From contig JAZNPQ010000040.1 in NCBI GenBank assembly GCA_045589735.1, positions 1 to 26,996 of the forward strand: a DNA stretch of 26,996 nt, in the 5' to 3' direction. Position numbers and translations under genes: made by a program. Every line of letters begins with the position of its first letter. The stretch's first letter is position 1. Below are positions 15,266 through 22,921 of this stretch, in pieces. The DNA is from RGIG3994 sp045589735. GTDB lineage: Bacteria; Bacillota; Clostridia; Oscillospirales; CAG-272. A model generated the notes under the pieces. It was not told where the DNA came from, ran no database searches, and worked only from the letters and a program-made list of their open reading frames with translations.

Positions 15266-16555
15266 ATGAGTGAAAAACCCAATAAAAATAAAAACGGCGG
15301 CTTCTTCCGTGATATTTTCGGCAAGACACGCGAAAAAATAAATACAGCCTACACAAATTACGAAGAGAAGAGAGCAAGGCGCGATATTATCTTTACCGAA
15401 ACGATAACGCCGGCTCCGATAGAAAAGCCGCCCACGATGGTTCGAGGCGGAATTGATATAAAGCTTCTTTTAGTTGTGGTTGCTTTGCTTGCCTTCGGCG
15501 CTACAATGTCGTTTTCGGCAAGCTACGTATACGCCGAGCAGGAATACGATGACAGCGCCTATTTCTTTAAGCGGTACATATTTTTTGCAATAGCAAGTAT
15601 TGTGGCAACGTCGTTTTTCGTTGTTTACTTTACACCGAGACGACTTAAAATTTTCGGTGCGGGCGCGTATGCAATATCTATAGTTCTTCTTTTGCTCGTT
15701 CTTGTTATAGGACGTACGGGCGGTGGAGCGCAAAGATGGATACAGATAGGGCCTATAACCATTCAGCCGTCAGAGATAGCAAAAATGGCTGTCGTTATGA
15801 TGCTGGCGCTCTATATGTCATACTACGAAAAAGAAATAAAATCGGTACACGTTTTCGGCGGAAGCTTCAGAAAAGGCGTTCTTATGCCGGGTGCGATAAT
15901 TGGTATTATAATTTTGCTCGTTATGCTTGAAAAGCATATTTCGGGTGTTATCATAATCGGTCTTATCGGTCTTTCTGTAATGTTTATGGGAGGAACGCAC
16001 GCAAAATGGTTGCTTCTGATACTCGGAACGCTCGGCGCGGCGGCGATATTTCTCGTGCTTGTTTCAAGCTATGCGCAGGCGCGAGTGCTTTCTTGGATAG
16101 ACCTTGAAAGCGATCCGCTCGGCGGAGGCTGGCAGACGCTTCAAGGACTTTACGCAATAGGCTCGGGCGGTCTGTTCGGTCTTGGGCTTGGAAACGGACG
16201 GCAAAAATACGGTTACGTTTCACAGCCTCAGAATGACTTCGTATTCACGATAATCTGTGAAGAGCTTGGCTTTATCGGCGCGATCCTTGTTGTCGGTCTT
16301 TTCGGACTTCTCGTATGGCGCGGATTTAAAATAGCCGAAAGATGCCCCGACAAATATTTAAAGCTCGTGGCGTACGGACTTACCTTTAAGGTAGCCCTGC
16401 AAGCACTGCTCAATATCGCAGTCGTTACGAATTCAATACCTAATACGGGAATCGCTCTGCCGTTTTTCAGCTCGGGAGGTACGTCTCTCGCGGTTCAGAT
16501 ATTTGAGATAGGAATACTTCTGTCAATATCGAGATATTCGGCGGCAAAACAATAA
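15266..16555 (+). CDS. ftsW: SEDS peptidoglycan polymerase FtsW/SpoVE
   Basis: This SEDS glycosyltransferase polymerises lipid II at the septum together with the class B PBP encoded upstream. The 429 residues have about ten membrane helices and the signatures RTGGGAQRWIQIGPITIQPSE, EKHISGVII, GLGNGRQKYGYVSQPQNDFVFTII-like loop (SQPQNDFVF), EELGF and PFFSSGGTSL. A hydrophilic N-terminal tail of about 65 residues (Lys/Asn-rich start, ending near MVRGGIDIK) precedes the first helix and makes the protein some 60 residues longer than Bacillus SpoVE. AAGGAG lies 9 nt before the ATG. FtsW and SpoVE cannot be told apart by sequence alone; genome-wide SEDS count would help. Confidence 0.93.
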   Translation: MSEKPNKNKNGGFFRDIFGKTREKINTAYTNYEEKRARRDIIFTETITPAPIEKPPTMVRGGIDIKLLLVVVALLAFGATMSFSASYVYAEQEYDDSAYFFKRYIFFAIASIVATSFFVVYFTPRRLKIFGAGAYAISIVLLLLVLVIGRTGGGAQRWIQIGPITIQPSEIAKMAVVMMLALYMSYYEKEIKSVHVFGGSFRKGVLMPGAIIGIIILLVMLEKHISGVIIIGLIGLSVMFMGGTHAKWLLLILGTLGAAAIFLVLVSSYAQARVLSWIDLESDPLGGGWQTLQGLYAIGSGGLFGLGLGNGRQKYGYVSQPQNDFVFTIICEELGFIGAILVVGLFGLLVWRGFKIAERCPDKYLKLVAYGLTFKVALQALLNIAVVTNSIPNTGIALPFFSSGGTSLAVQIFEIGILLSISRYSAAKQ

Positions 16556-16578
16556 AAGACTAAAGAGGAAGATATCAA

Positions 16579-17694
16579 ATGCTTAAAGTGATACTTACCG
16601 GCGGCGGCAGCGGAGGTCACGTCAATCCCGCGCTTGCCATCGCGGATATAATAAAATCCAAAGAGCCCGATTCCGAGATAATTTTTATCGGTACTAAAAA
16701 GGGAATAGAAAACCGTCTTGTCGGTAAAGAAGGATACACGGTACGTCACGTTGAAGCGCGCGGCTTTGACCGTTCGCTCTCTCCAAAGAATCTGCTCGCG
16801 GCGTGGTATTTCGTGTCGTCTCCGATAAAAGCGAAAAAGATAATAAAAGAATTTAAACCCGACATTGTTATAGGTACGGGCGGATATGTCTGCTACGCGC
16901 CGCTTAAAGCCGCGGCAAAGCTCGGAATACCGACGGCAGTCCACGAATCGAACGCGATACCGGGACTTGCAGTAAGACTTCTTCAGCATGACATAGACAA
17001 AATACTTTTGAACTTTGCCGAGAGCCGAGAGCGCCTTGAAGCAAAGGATAAAGCGGTCGTTGTCGGAAACCCTCTTCGCGGAAGCTTCGGAAAATATACG
17101 AAGGAATCGGCAAGAGTCGAGCTTGGCATCAGTGATGCTCACAAGCAGGTCATACTTTCATTTGGCGGAAGTCTCGGCGCACCGGCGATAAATAATGCGG
17201 CGCTTGAGATAATGGATAAATTCGTAAAAAACCGTCCCGACGTGCTTTACATTCACGCAACGGGTAAGGAACGCTACGAGGATTTTGAAAAGAAATTTAT
17301 TGAGCTTGGACTTAACACGTGTTCTAATATACAGATAAGCGACTATCTGTACGATATGCCGAAAAAGCTTGCGGCGGCAGACCTTGTTATCTCCCGCGCG
17401 GGGGCTATGACTGTCACCGAGATGGCGAGAATGAAAAAGCCGTGTATAATGATACCGTCACCGTACGTCGCGGAAAATCATCAGTACAAGAACGCAAAGG
17501 TTCTCTCGGATGCCGATGCCGTCGTGCTTATAGAAGAGAAGGAGCTTGAAAGCACAAGTATTGCAAGGACAACCGAAAAGCTGCTTTCTGACAGTCAAAA
17601 GCTCAAAAAAATGAGTATGAACATTTCAAAATTTGCGGGAGAGGATGCGTGTGAGCTTATATACCGTGAAATAAAAAGCTTGGCCGCAAAATAA
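16579..17694 (+). CDS. murG: UDP-GlcNAc:lipid I N-acetylglucosamine transferase
   Basis: MurG is a peripheral membrane GT-B glycosyltransferase that turns lipid I into lipid II on the cytosolic face. The 371 residues include the N-terminal GGGSGGHVNPALAIA (~8-22), GTGGYVCYAPLKAA (~98-111), HESNAIPGLAVRLL (~122-135), SFGGSLGAPAIN (~194-205) and the donor-binding SRAGAMTVTEMA and PYVAENHQYKNA segments. A Shine-Dalgarno-like AAAGAGGA precedes the ATG. It lies 23 bp after ftsW and 12 bp before the FtsQ/DivIB gene. Confidence 0.97.
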   Translation: MLKVILTGGGSGGHVNPALAIADIIKSKEPDSEIIFIGTKKGIENRLVGKEGYTVRHVEARGFDRSLSPKNLLAAWYFVSSPIKAKKIIKEFKPDIVIGTGGYVCYAPLKAAAKLGIPTAVHESNAIPGLAVRLLQHDIDKILLNFAESRERLEAKDKAVVVGNPLRGSFGKYTKESARVELGISDAHKQVILSFGGSLGAPAINNAALEIMDKFVKNRPDVLYIHATGKERYEDFEKKFIELGLNTCSNIQISDYLYDMPKKLAAADLVISRAGAMTVTEMARMKKPCIMIPSPYVAENHQYKNAKVLSDADAVVLIEEKELESTSIARTTEKLLSDSQKLKKMSMNISKFAGEDACELIYREIKSLAAK

Positions 17695-17706
17695 TCGGGA
17701 AACAAA

Positions 17707-18516
17707 ATGCAGATCAAAAAATTCTCGGAGCTTAAAGCAAGATTTATGAAGATAAAACGCCGACAGATAGCGGCCGCCGTAATGGCCGTGTTGACGGCGC
17801 TTCTTGTCGTGCTTGCGGTCCTTGAATTTTTTAGGCTGATAAAGGTGACGAATATCGTCGTAAAGGGTGAGTCACCGTATACGAATGAAGAAATAATCGC
17901 TTTTTCGGGAGTCGAAAAAGGAGCGTATTCGTATTCCTTTGATAAAGATGACATAGAAACCAAGCTGCTCGATTCCGCGCCCTATTTAAGAAAGGTAAAG
18001 GTCTACCGTGTGTTTACGAGACTTGTTATCAAGGTGGAAGCCGATACCGCGAAATATTATTTGAAAATTTCGGACAAAACAAACGAGTATTATGTTTTAT
18101 CCTCCGACCTTCGCGTGCTTGAATGCAGCAGTAATATTGAGTCGATAAAAGAAAAAGAGCTTATCTATCTTGAGCTTCCGCACCTTGCAATATGCTCGGT
18201 CGGCCGTTTTATAGAATACGACGAGCCCGAAAAATGCGGATACGTTAAAGAAAATCTTGATTATTTCTCCTCGGAGGAATACAAGGACACGGTAACTGCA
18301 ATAGGTCTTTCGAGCAGGTTTGACGATTGCTACGTCGATTTTTACGGAAAGTGCAGAGTTATTTTCGGTAAACCCGATAATATCGAAGAAAAGATAAGAT
18401 TAGCAACTAAGTATTTGGAAAATCTTTACAATAAAGGTGAAAGTATAAAATATTTAATTATTGACGTTTCGAATCCCGATAAAACTATACTAACTCCATC
18501 TGAGAGCCTCGATTGA
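17707..18516 (+). CDS. ftsQ: Cell division protein FtsQ/DivIB (POTRA domain)
   Basis: FtsQ/DivIB is a bitopic protein that links FtsL/DivIC and the septal synthase. The 269 residues show a basic cytoplasmic tail of ~20, one membrane helix (~20-41, AAAVMAVLTALLVVLAVLEF), then a POTRA domain beginning KVTNIVVKGESPYTNEEII and running to the conserved YRVFTRLVIKVEADTAKYY stretch (~45-118), followed by the less conserved beta domain. Position after murG and before ftsZ is standard. The ribosome site is weak (GGGAAA). No clear terminator follows, so some transcripts may continue into ftsZ. Confidence 0.88.
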   Translation: MQIKKFSELKARFMKIKRRQIAAAVMAVLTALLVVLAVLEFFRLIKVTNIVVKGESPYTNEEIIAFSGVEKGAYSYSFDKDDIETKLLDSAPYLRKVKVYRVFTRLVIKVEADTAKYYLKISDKTNEYYVLSSDLRVLECSSNIESIKEKELIYLELPHLAICSVGRFIEYDEPEKCGYVKENLDYFSSEEYKDTVTAIGLSSRFDDCYVDFYGKCRVIFGKPDNIEEKIRLATKYLENLYNKGESIKYLIIDVSNPDKTILTPSESLD

Positions 18517-18619
18517 ACGAAAAAGGCGAAAAAACACAAAATATGGTGCTAAAAGTCGTCCGTAGCCTCTATATATAAAAATTTTTTGAAAAAAATCTTA
18601 TAAAATTTCGAAAAAGGTA

Positions 18620-18648
18620 TTGCAAAAATCGCAAAAAAATATTATTAT
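18620..18648 (+). promoter_or_regulatory. Sigma-A promoter of ftsZ
   Basis: TTGCAA (18620-18625), 17 bp, TATTAT (18643-18648), about 97 bp before the ftsZ ATG. It gives ftsZ transcription independent of the upstream operon. Confidence 0.65.
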
Positions 18649-18661
18649 ATATATAGTATAT

Positions 18662-18701
18662 GTTGCGAGGAGTTTTTTGGAATAAAAAATACGCTCGCAA
18701 T
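18662..18701 (+). promoter_or_regulatory. Hairpin in the ftsZ leader
   Basis: TTGCGAG (18663-18669) pairs with CTCGCAA (18694-18700). Inside, T6 (18673-18678) can pair with A6 (18684-18689) around GGAAT. It sits at the expected 5' end of the ftsZ mRNA and could stabilise it or form a regulatory site. Confidence 0.5.
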
Positions 18702-18744
18702 AAGGTTGTAAAAAAATTAAGATACATAAACGGAGGACTTACAA

Positions 18745-19845
18745 ATGGCTTTTGAACACGACGATACTCTGGATTGCGGCGTCAATATAAGAGTAATTGG
18801 TGTGGGTGGCGGTGGAAACAATGCCGTCAACAGAATGATTTCAACAAACATGAGAGGCGTGGATTTTATCGCGGTCAACACAGACCGTCAGGCAATCCGC
18901 CGTTCCGACGCTTCAACTCAGCTTGTTATCGGTGAGAAGATCACCAAGGGCTTCGGCGCGGGCGCAAACCCTGCAATCGGCGCAAGAGCCGCTGAGGAGT
19001 CTATTGAGGAGATAAAGAATATCCTTCAGGGCACAGATATGGTATTTGTAACCGCAGGTATGGGCGGCGGTACAGGAACAGGTGCTGCTCCTATCGTTGC
19101 ACGCGTTGCAAAGGAAATGGGCATACTCACTATCGGTGTTGTAACCAAGCCCTTCGCTTTCGAGCTTAAGAGAAGAATGGATCAGGCTGAGGCAGGTATT
19201 GATGAGCTTAGCAAGTACGTTGACTCTCTCGTTGTTATCCCCAATGAAAAGCTCAAACAGATCTCCGACACAAGAATAACACTTGCAAACGCATTTGAGA
19301 TAGCCGACGACGTTCTCCGTCGCGGTGTTCAGAGCATTGCAGAGCTTATTACCGTTCCCGCATATATCAATCTTGACTTTGCTGACGTAACTTCAGTAAT
19401 GAAGGACGCAGGCTGCGCACACATGGGTGTCGGCGCGGCTAACGGTAAGGATAAGGCAGAGGTTGCCGCAAAGGCAGCTATCTCAAGTCCTATGATCGAG
19501 ACCTCGATGAAGGGAGCAACAGGTGTTCTTATCAGCATCACAGCATCACCCGATATCGGACTTGAGGACGTAGACCTTGCAACAACTATAATCTCGAAGG
19601 AAGCTGCTCCCGGTGCAAACGTTATCTGGGGTGTTGCATTTGACAACGAGCTTGACGACGAGATGCGTATCACCATCATCGCAACAGGCTTTGACAAGAA
19701 GCCTGAGGACGACGCTCCCGCTGCAAAGCAGGCTGCTCCTGCGGCTAAGAAGACCGTCGTTCGTGAGGCTGCTCCTGCAGCAGACGCCGATTCGGATGAC
19801 GACGATTGGGCATCCTATATCGGAGCATTTGGCGGCAAGAAATAA
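18745..19845 (+). CDS. ftsZ: Cell division GTPase FtsZ
   Basis: FtsZ is the tubulin-like GTPase that forms the Z-ring. The 366 residues contain the N-terminal nucleotide site VIGVGGGGNNAVNRM (~17-31), the tubulin signature GGGTGTG (107-113), NEKLKQISD, NLDFADV with the catalytic T7 loop, and HMGVGAANG. After residue ~320 comes an Ala/Lys-rich linker and the ending DDDDWASYIGAFGGKK. The usual C-terminal peptide (DIPxFLR-like), which binds FtsA, SepF and others, is not recognisable. GGAGG precedes the ATG. Codons are shifted to AAG, ATC and GCT relative to the preceding wall genes, consistent with higher expression from its own promoter. ftsA is not adjacent. Confidence 0.97.
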   Translation: MAFEHDDTLDCGVNIRVIGVGGGGNNAVNRMISTNMRGVDFIAVNTDRQAIRRSDASTQLVIGEKITKGFGAGANPAIGARAAEESIEEIKNILQGTDMVFVTAGMGGGTGTGAAPIVARVAKEMGILTIGVVTKPFAFELKRRMDQAEAGIDELSKYVDSLVVIPNEKLKQISDTRITLANAFEIADDVLRRGVQSIAELITVPAYINLDFADVTSVMKDAGCAHMGVGAANGKDKAEVAAKAAISSPMIETSMKGATGVLISITASPDIGLEDVDLATTIISKEAAPGANVIWGVAFDNELDDEMRITIIATGFDKKPEDDAPAAKQAAPAAKKTVVREAAPAADADSDDDDWASYIGAFGGKK

Positions 19846-19860
19846 AACAAACAACAACCA

Positions 19861-19894
19861 AAAAGGGCTGAGGCAGATTTTGCCCCGGCCCTTT
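19861..19894 (+). terminator. Weak terminator-like hairpin after ftsZ
   Basis: AAAGGGC (19862-19868) pairs with GCCCTTT (19888-19894), with an inner GGCA/TGCC stem. Only three T residues follow, so termination may be partial and tmcAL may be read through. Confidence 0.5.
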
Positions 19895-19913
19895 AATAAT
19901 ATGGAGGTATACG

Positions 19914-21101
19914 GTGCGTTCGGTTGGTATAGTTTGCGAATACGACCCGTTTCATAACGGACATCGAAGACAAATTGAAATTATAAAAAAGAATGATCCC
20001 GACGCGGCGGTCGTATGCCTTATGAGCGGAAATGTGACGCAGAGGGGAAGATTTGCCGTTGCCGACAAATATACGAGAGCCTCGGCGGCTGTTGCGTCGG
20101 GCGCCGATATCGTGCTTGAATTGCCGTATCCGTATTCGTCGGCGTCTGCCGAGTATTTTGCCGCGGCAGGAGTGTGTATACTTGATTCTCTCGGCACCTG
20201 CGAAATGAATTTCGGAAGCGAGTGCGGAGATATTGAGCTTTTGTCAGAGGTCGCCAAAGTAACCGCGAGCGAAGACTTTTCGAAATGTTATAAAAATATA
20301 CTACAAAAAAAGACGGATATAGGCTCGGCAGCAGCGTATGCCGAGGCTTATTACGGGCTTACGGGTGAAAACTTACCTACGACGCCTAACGATATTTTGG
20401 GAATTTCATATATTCGGGCGGCAATAAAAACAGGCACAAATATGAAGCTCACCGCCATAAAGCGTGAGGGCACGGGATTTTCCGATGACACGGTAAAAGA
20501 AAATGAATACCCATCGGCAACCGCAATAAGAAAATGCTTTTCTTTAGGTGAATACGAAAAGGGATACGGATATATGCCAAGCGGCGCGTCGGAGATATAC
20601 AGAGAAGCCTATAAAGAAGGTTTATTTCCGACAGACACCGAAAAAATATCAACCGCCGCAGTTGCGTTCTTCAGACTGACATCACCCGAAGCCCTTGATA
20701 AAATTGCAGAAGCGGTCGGCGGTGTCGGACGCAGACTCTCTGCGGCGGCAAAAGAAGCAACAGACTTTGAAGCTATGATAGCACTCGCATCTACAAAGCG
20801 ATATACCGACGCAAGGCTTCGCCGCGCCGCTATATACTGTCTTACCGGTGTTACAGAGGACGATATAAAAGAACCGCCGAAATATACCACGCTTCTTGCT
20901 GCAAATAAAAGGGGCAGGGAATTCCTTGCGGCGAGAGATAAAGACGGTATAGCGGTGGTTACAAAGCCCGCAGATGCGCCGATATGCCGACAGACCGAGC
21001 TGTCGCGTAATCTCGATGCGCTTTTCACTCTATGTCTGCCAAAAGAGAGAGAGTCTGAAGAGTTTTTGAGAAGATCTCCCAAAATATTCGAAAAAGATTG
21101 A
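19914..21101 (+). CDS. tmcAL: tRNA(Met) cytidine acetate ligase TmcAL
   Basis: TmcAL (YlbM) uses acetate and ATP to form N4-acetylcytidine at the wobble position of elongator tRNA-Met. The 395 residues begin with GIVCEYDPFHNGH, holding the HIGH-like nucleotidyltransferase motif FHNGH (13-17), then MSGNVTQRGRFAV (~38-50), ADIVLELPYPYSSASAEYFA (~66-85) and NDILGISYI (~161-169). Length is in the family range (~400). The start is GTG, set by GGAGG (19903-19907) 6 nt upstream. Its place just after ftsZ has no known functional link to division. Confidence 0.93.
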   Translation: MRSVGIVCEYDPFHNGHRRQIEIIKKNDPDAAVVCLMSGNVTQRGRFAVADKYTRASAAVASGADIVLELPYPYSSASAEYFAAAGVCILDSLGTCEMNFGSECGDIELLSEVAKVTASEDFSKCYKNILQKKTDIGSAAAYAEAYYGLTGENLPTTPNDILGISYIRAAIKTGTNMKLTAIKREGTGFSDDTVKENEYPSATAIRKCFSLGEYEKGYGYMPSGASEIYREAYKEGLFPTDTEKISTAAVAFFRLTSPEALDKIAEAVGGVGRRLSAAAKEATDFEAMIALASTKRYTDARLRRAAIYCLTGVTEDDIKEPPKYTTLLAANKRGREFLAARDKDGIAVVTKPADAPICRQTELSRNLDALFTLCLPKERESEEFLRRSPKIFEKD

Positions 21102-21126
21102 CTTATAATAAAAAATGTGGTAAACT
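21098..21126 (+). promoter_or_regulatory. Sigma-A promoter of the 98-aa gene
   Basis: TTGACT (21098-21103), 17 bp, TAAACT (21121-21126). The -35 box overlaps the tmcAL stop codon. Confidence 0.65.
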
Positions 21127-21159
21127 ATAACGTGAAGATAACTGTAAAGGAGATAAAAT

Positions 21160-21456
21160 ATGAATATTGATAATCGCGAGCTTGTTTCGGGAAAGTACCT
21201 CGAATACAAGGGCAAGCCACTTGTTCGTGAGGGCGATACGATATGCTATGGTGATATGAACAATGATAAGTGTATACTTATCCTTGAGATAATGTCGTAT
21301 AAAAAGGCAGGCAACAACGAAATACCCGACAAAATACTTATTCAGATAATTGACTCAAAGGATCCCGGAAAGATAGTAAAGCAGGGATCAAAGGCTGGAC
21401 TTTACGAGGCGTTTTCCCTCGGAACCGTATGGCTTGATCAGGCACTTAAGAAATAA
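21160..21456 (+). CDS. Conserved-looking small protein, 98 aa, unknown
   Basis: The ATG follows AAAGGAGA, and a promoter and a strong terminator frame the gene, so it is very probably expressed. The product is soluble and mixed alpha/beta in look: MNIDNRELVSGKYLEYKGKP leads to a hydrophobic strand (CILILEIMSY), a KILIQIIDSKDPGKI strand and a C-terminal helix (GLYEAFSLGTVWLDQALKK). No signal peptide, membrane segment, metal-binding cluster or known motif is seen. I do not recognise the family. Its own promoter makes it independent of tmcAL. Confidence 0.7.
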   Translation: MNIDNRELVSGKYLEYKGKPLVREGDTICYGDMNNDKCILILEIMSYKKAGNNEIPDKILIQIIDSKDPGKIVKQGSKAGLYEAFSLGTVWLDQALKK

Positions 21457-21457
21457 G

Positions 21458-21502
21458 AAAAACAAACACGCAACGTTTTTCAGAGTTGCGTGTTTGTTTT
21501 TT
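21458..21502. terminator. Bidirectional terminator between the 98-aa gene and murA
   Basis: A 17-bp near-perfect stem: 21458-21474 (ending ACACGCAAC) pairs with 21485-21501 (starting GTTGCGTGT) around a 10-nt loop. A-run and T-run flanks serve both converging genes. Confidence 0.92.
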
Positions 21503-21503
21503 G

Positions 21504-22802
21504 TTAATCTTCTTCTCCAAAGATGTGCTGTGCAAAGGTTATAGCTTCAATGTCTGCGCCGAGTGATTTCAGGTTACGTACTATGTCGGTGTAGCCTCGC
21601 TGTATTGATTCAACGTCGGTTATCTCTGTTTGCCCCTCGGCTGCAAGTCCCGCGATAATAAGCGCGGCTCCTGCTCTCAGGTCAACAGCCTTGACAACGG
21701 CTCCGTGAAGATGTTCTGTTCCGTTTATTTTTGCCGTATCACCTGTAACGGTGATATCAGCGCCCATTTTGCGAAGCTCGTCAACGTATTTGAATCGGTT
21801 ATTGAATATCTTTTCGGAAACAAAGCTATCTCCCGCAACGGTACAGAACAGCGCGCTGAACTGCGGATGCATATCTGTCGGGAATCCGGGATATGGCTTT
21901 GTGATAACGTGCGTGGGCTTAAGTCTACGCGCCGCCGTAACGGTTATGGCGTCATCCTCTTCGTCGATGCGCGCGCCCATTTCGAGAAGCTTTGACGATA
22001 TCGTTTCCATGTGCTTTGGTATAATATTTTCAACTCTGACACATCCGCCGGTCGCCGCGACCGCTGCCATATATGTACCCGCCTCTATCATATCGGGAAT
22101 TATAGTGTAGGATTCACATCCGTGAAGTTCATTTACACCGTGTATCTTTATCGTATCGGTGCCTGCGCCGAGGATATTTGCGCCGCAGGTGTTAAGGAAA
22201 TTAGCAACGTCAACGATATGCGGCTCACGCGCGGCATTTTCAAGTATAGTCGTGCCATTGGCAAGAACTGCGGCTATCATTGCGTTTATCGTGGCGCCGA
22301 CAGATACGATATCAAACACGATAGTCGTACCGTTAAGACCCTCGTCGGGGGCATTACAGGTAAGTGATTCGTCGTCCGAATACACCTCAGCTCCAAGCAT
22401 TCTGAATGCTTTTTCGTGCTGGTCAATGGGACGGCTTCCGAAATTACAACCGCCGGGAAGCGCAATGTGAGATTTTCCGAAGCGCGAAAGCTCGGCGCCT
22501 GCAAGGTAGATAGAGCCTCTGATTCGCGAAACCTCGTCAGCTTGTGACGTGCAGGGCTTCAGATTTTTAGAATTTATTTTTACTGTTGTTTGAAAAATAT
22601 CGGTAAATTCGACTTCAGCACCCATTTCCCTAATAATTTCAAGAGACCTGAGGACGTCACTGACCGGCGGAATGTTCTCGATAATACATTCCGCACCGGT
22701 AACTATGCTGGCAAAGACAATGGGAAGGGCAGCGTTTTTCATTCCGCTGATCTTAACAGTGCCGTTTAGCGGTTTGCCTCCGTTGATTGAAATTTTATTC
22801 AT
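21504..22802 (-). CDS. murA: UDP-N-acetylglucosamine 1-carboxyvinyltransferase
   Basis: MurA transfers enolpyruvate from PEP to UDP-GlcNAc, the first committed step of peptidoglycan synthesis, and is the fosfomycin target. From the ATG at 22802 the protein has 432 residues. It shows the N-terminal SGMKNAALPI (substrate Lys and Asn), RIRGSIYLAGAELSRFG, and the catalytic Cys in LPGGC (C119), so it should be fosfomycin-sensitive in type. GFPTDMHPQFSAL and DLRAGAALIIAGL follow. ATG at 22802 is preferred over TTG at 22808 because AAAGGA (22810-22815) lies 7 nt before it. It faces the dcw cluster. Firmicutes often have two MurA paralogues; which one this is cannot be told. Confidence 0.95.
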   Translation of the reverse strand: MNKISINGGKPLNGTVKISGMKNAALPIVFASIVTGAECIIENIPPVSDVLRSLEIIREMGAEVEFTDIFQTTVKINSKNLKPCTSQADEVSRIRGSIYLAGAELSRFGKSHIALPGGCNFGSRPIDQHEKAFRMLGAEVYSDDESLTCNAPDEGLNGTTIVFDIVSVGATINAMIAAVLANGTTILENAAREPHIVDVANFLNTCGANILGAGTDTIKIHGVNELHGCESYTIIPDMIEAGTYMAAVAATGGCVRVENIIPKHMETISSKLLEMGARIDEEDDAITVTAARRLKPTHVITKPYPGFPTDMHPQFSALFCTVAGDSFVSEKIFNNRFKYVDELRKMGADITVTGDTAKINGTEHLHGAVVKAVDLRAGAALIIAGLAAEGQTEITDVESIQRGYTDIVRNLKSLGADIEAITFAQHIFGEED

Positions 22803-22841
22803 AAGCAAATCCTTTGCAAGTCAATTTCGGTTCACTCTTAC

Positions 22842-22870
22842 ATTATATCATATACATCGAAAAAAATAAA
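22842..22870 (-). promoter_or_regulatory. Probable promoter of murA
   Basis: Minus-strand TATAAT (22842-22847) is perfect. At 17 bp distance the -35 is only TTTATT (22865-22870), in an A/T run. Confidence 0.5.
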
Positions 22871-22921
22871 CCGATTTTTGAAATTTTCTATTAGATATTA
22901 TATGCAAATTCCAAAAAAAGT

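Noticed and set aside
16495..17142. 215-codon minus-strand frame opposite murG
   Set aside because: Shadow of murG; rich in Arg, Tyr, Phe and Ser, without a start site or homology signal.
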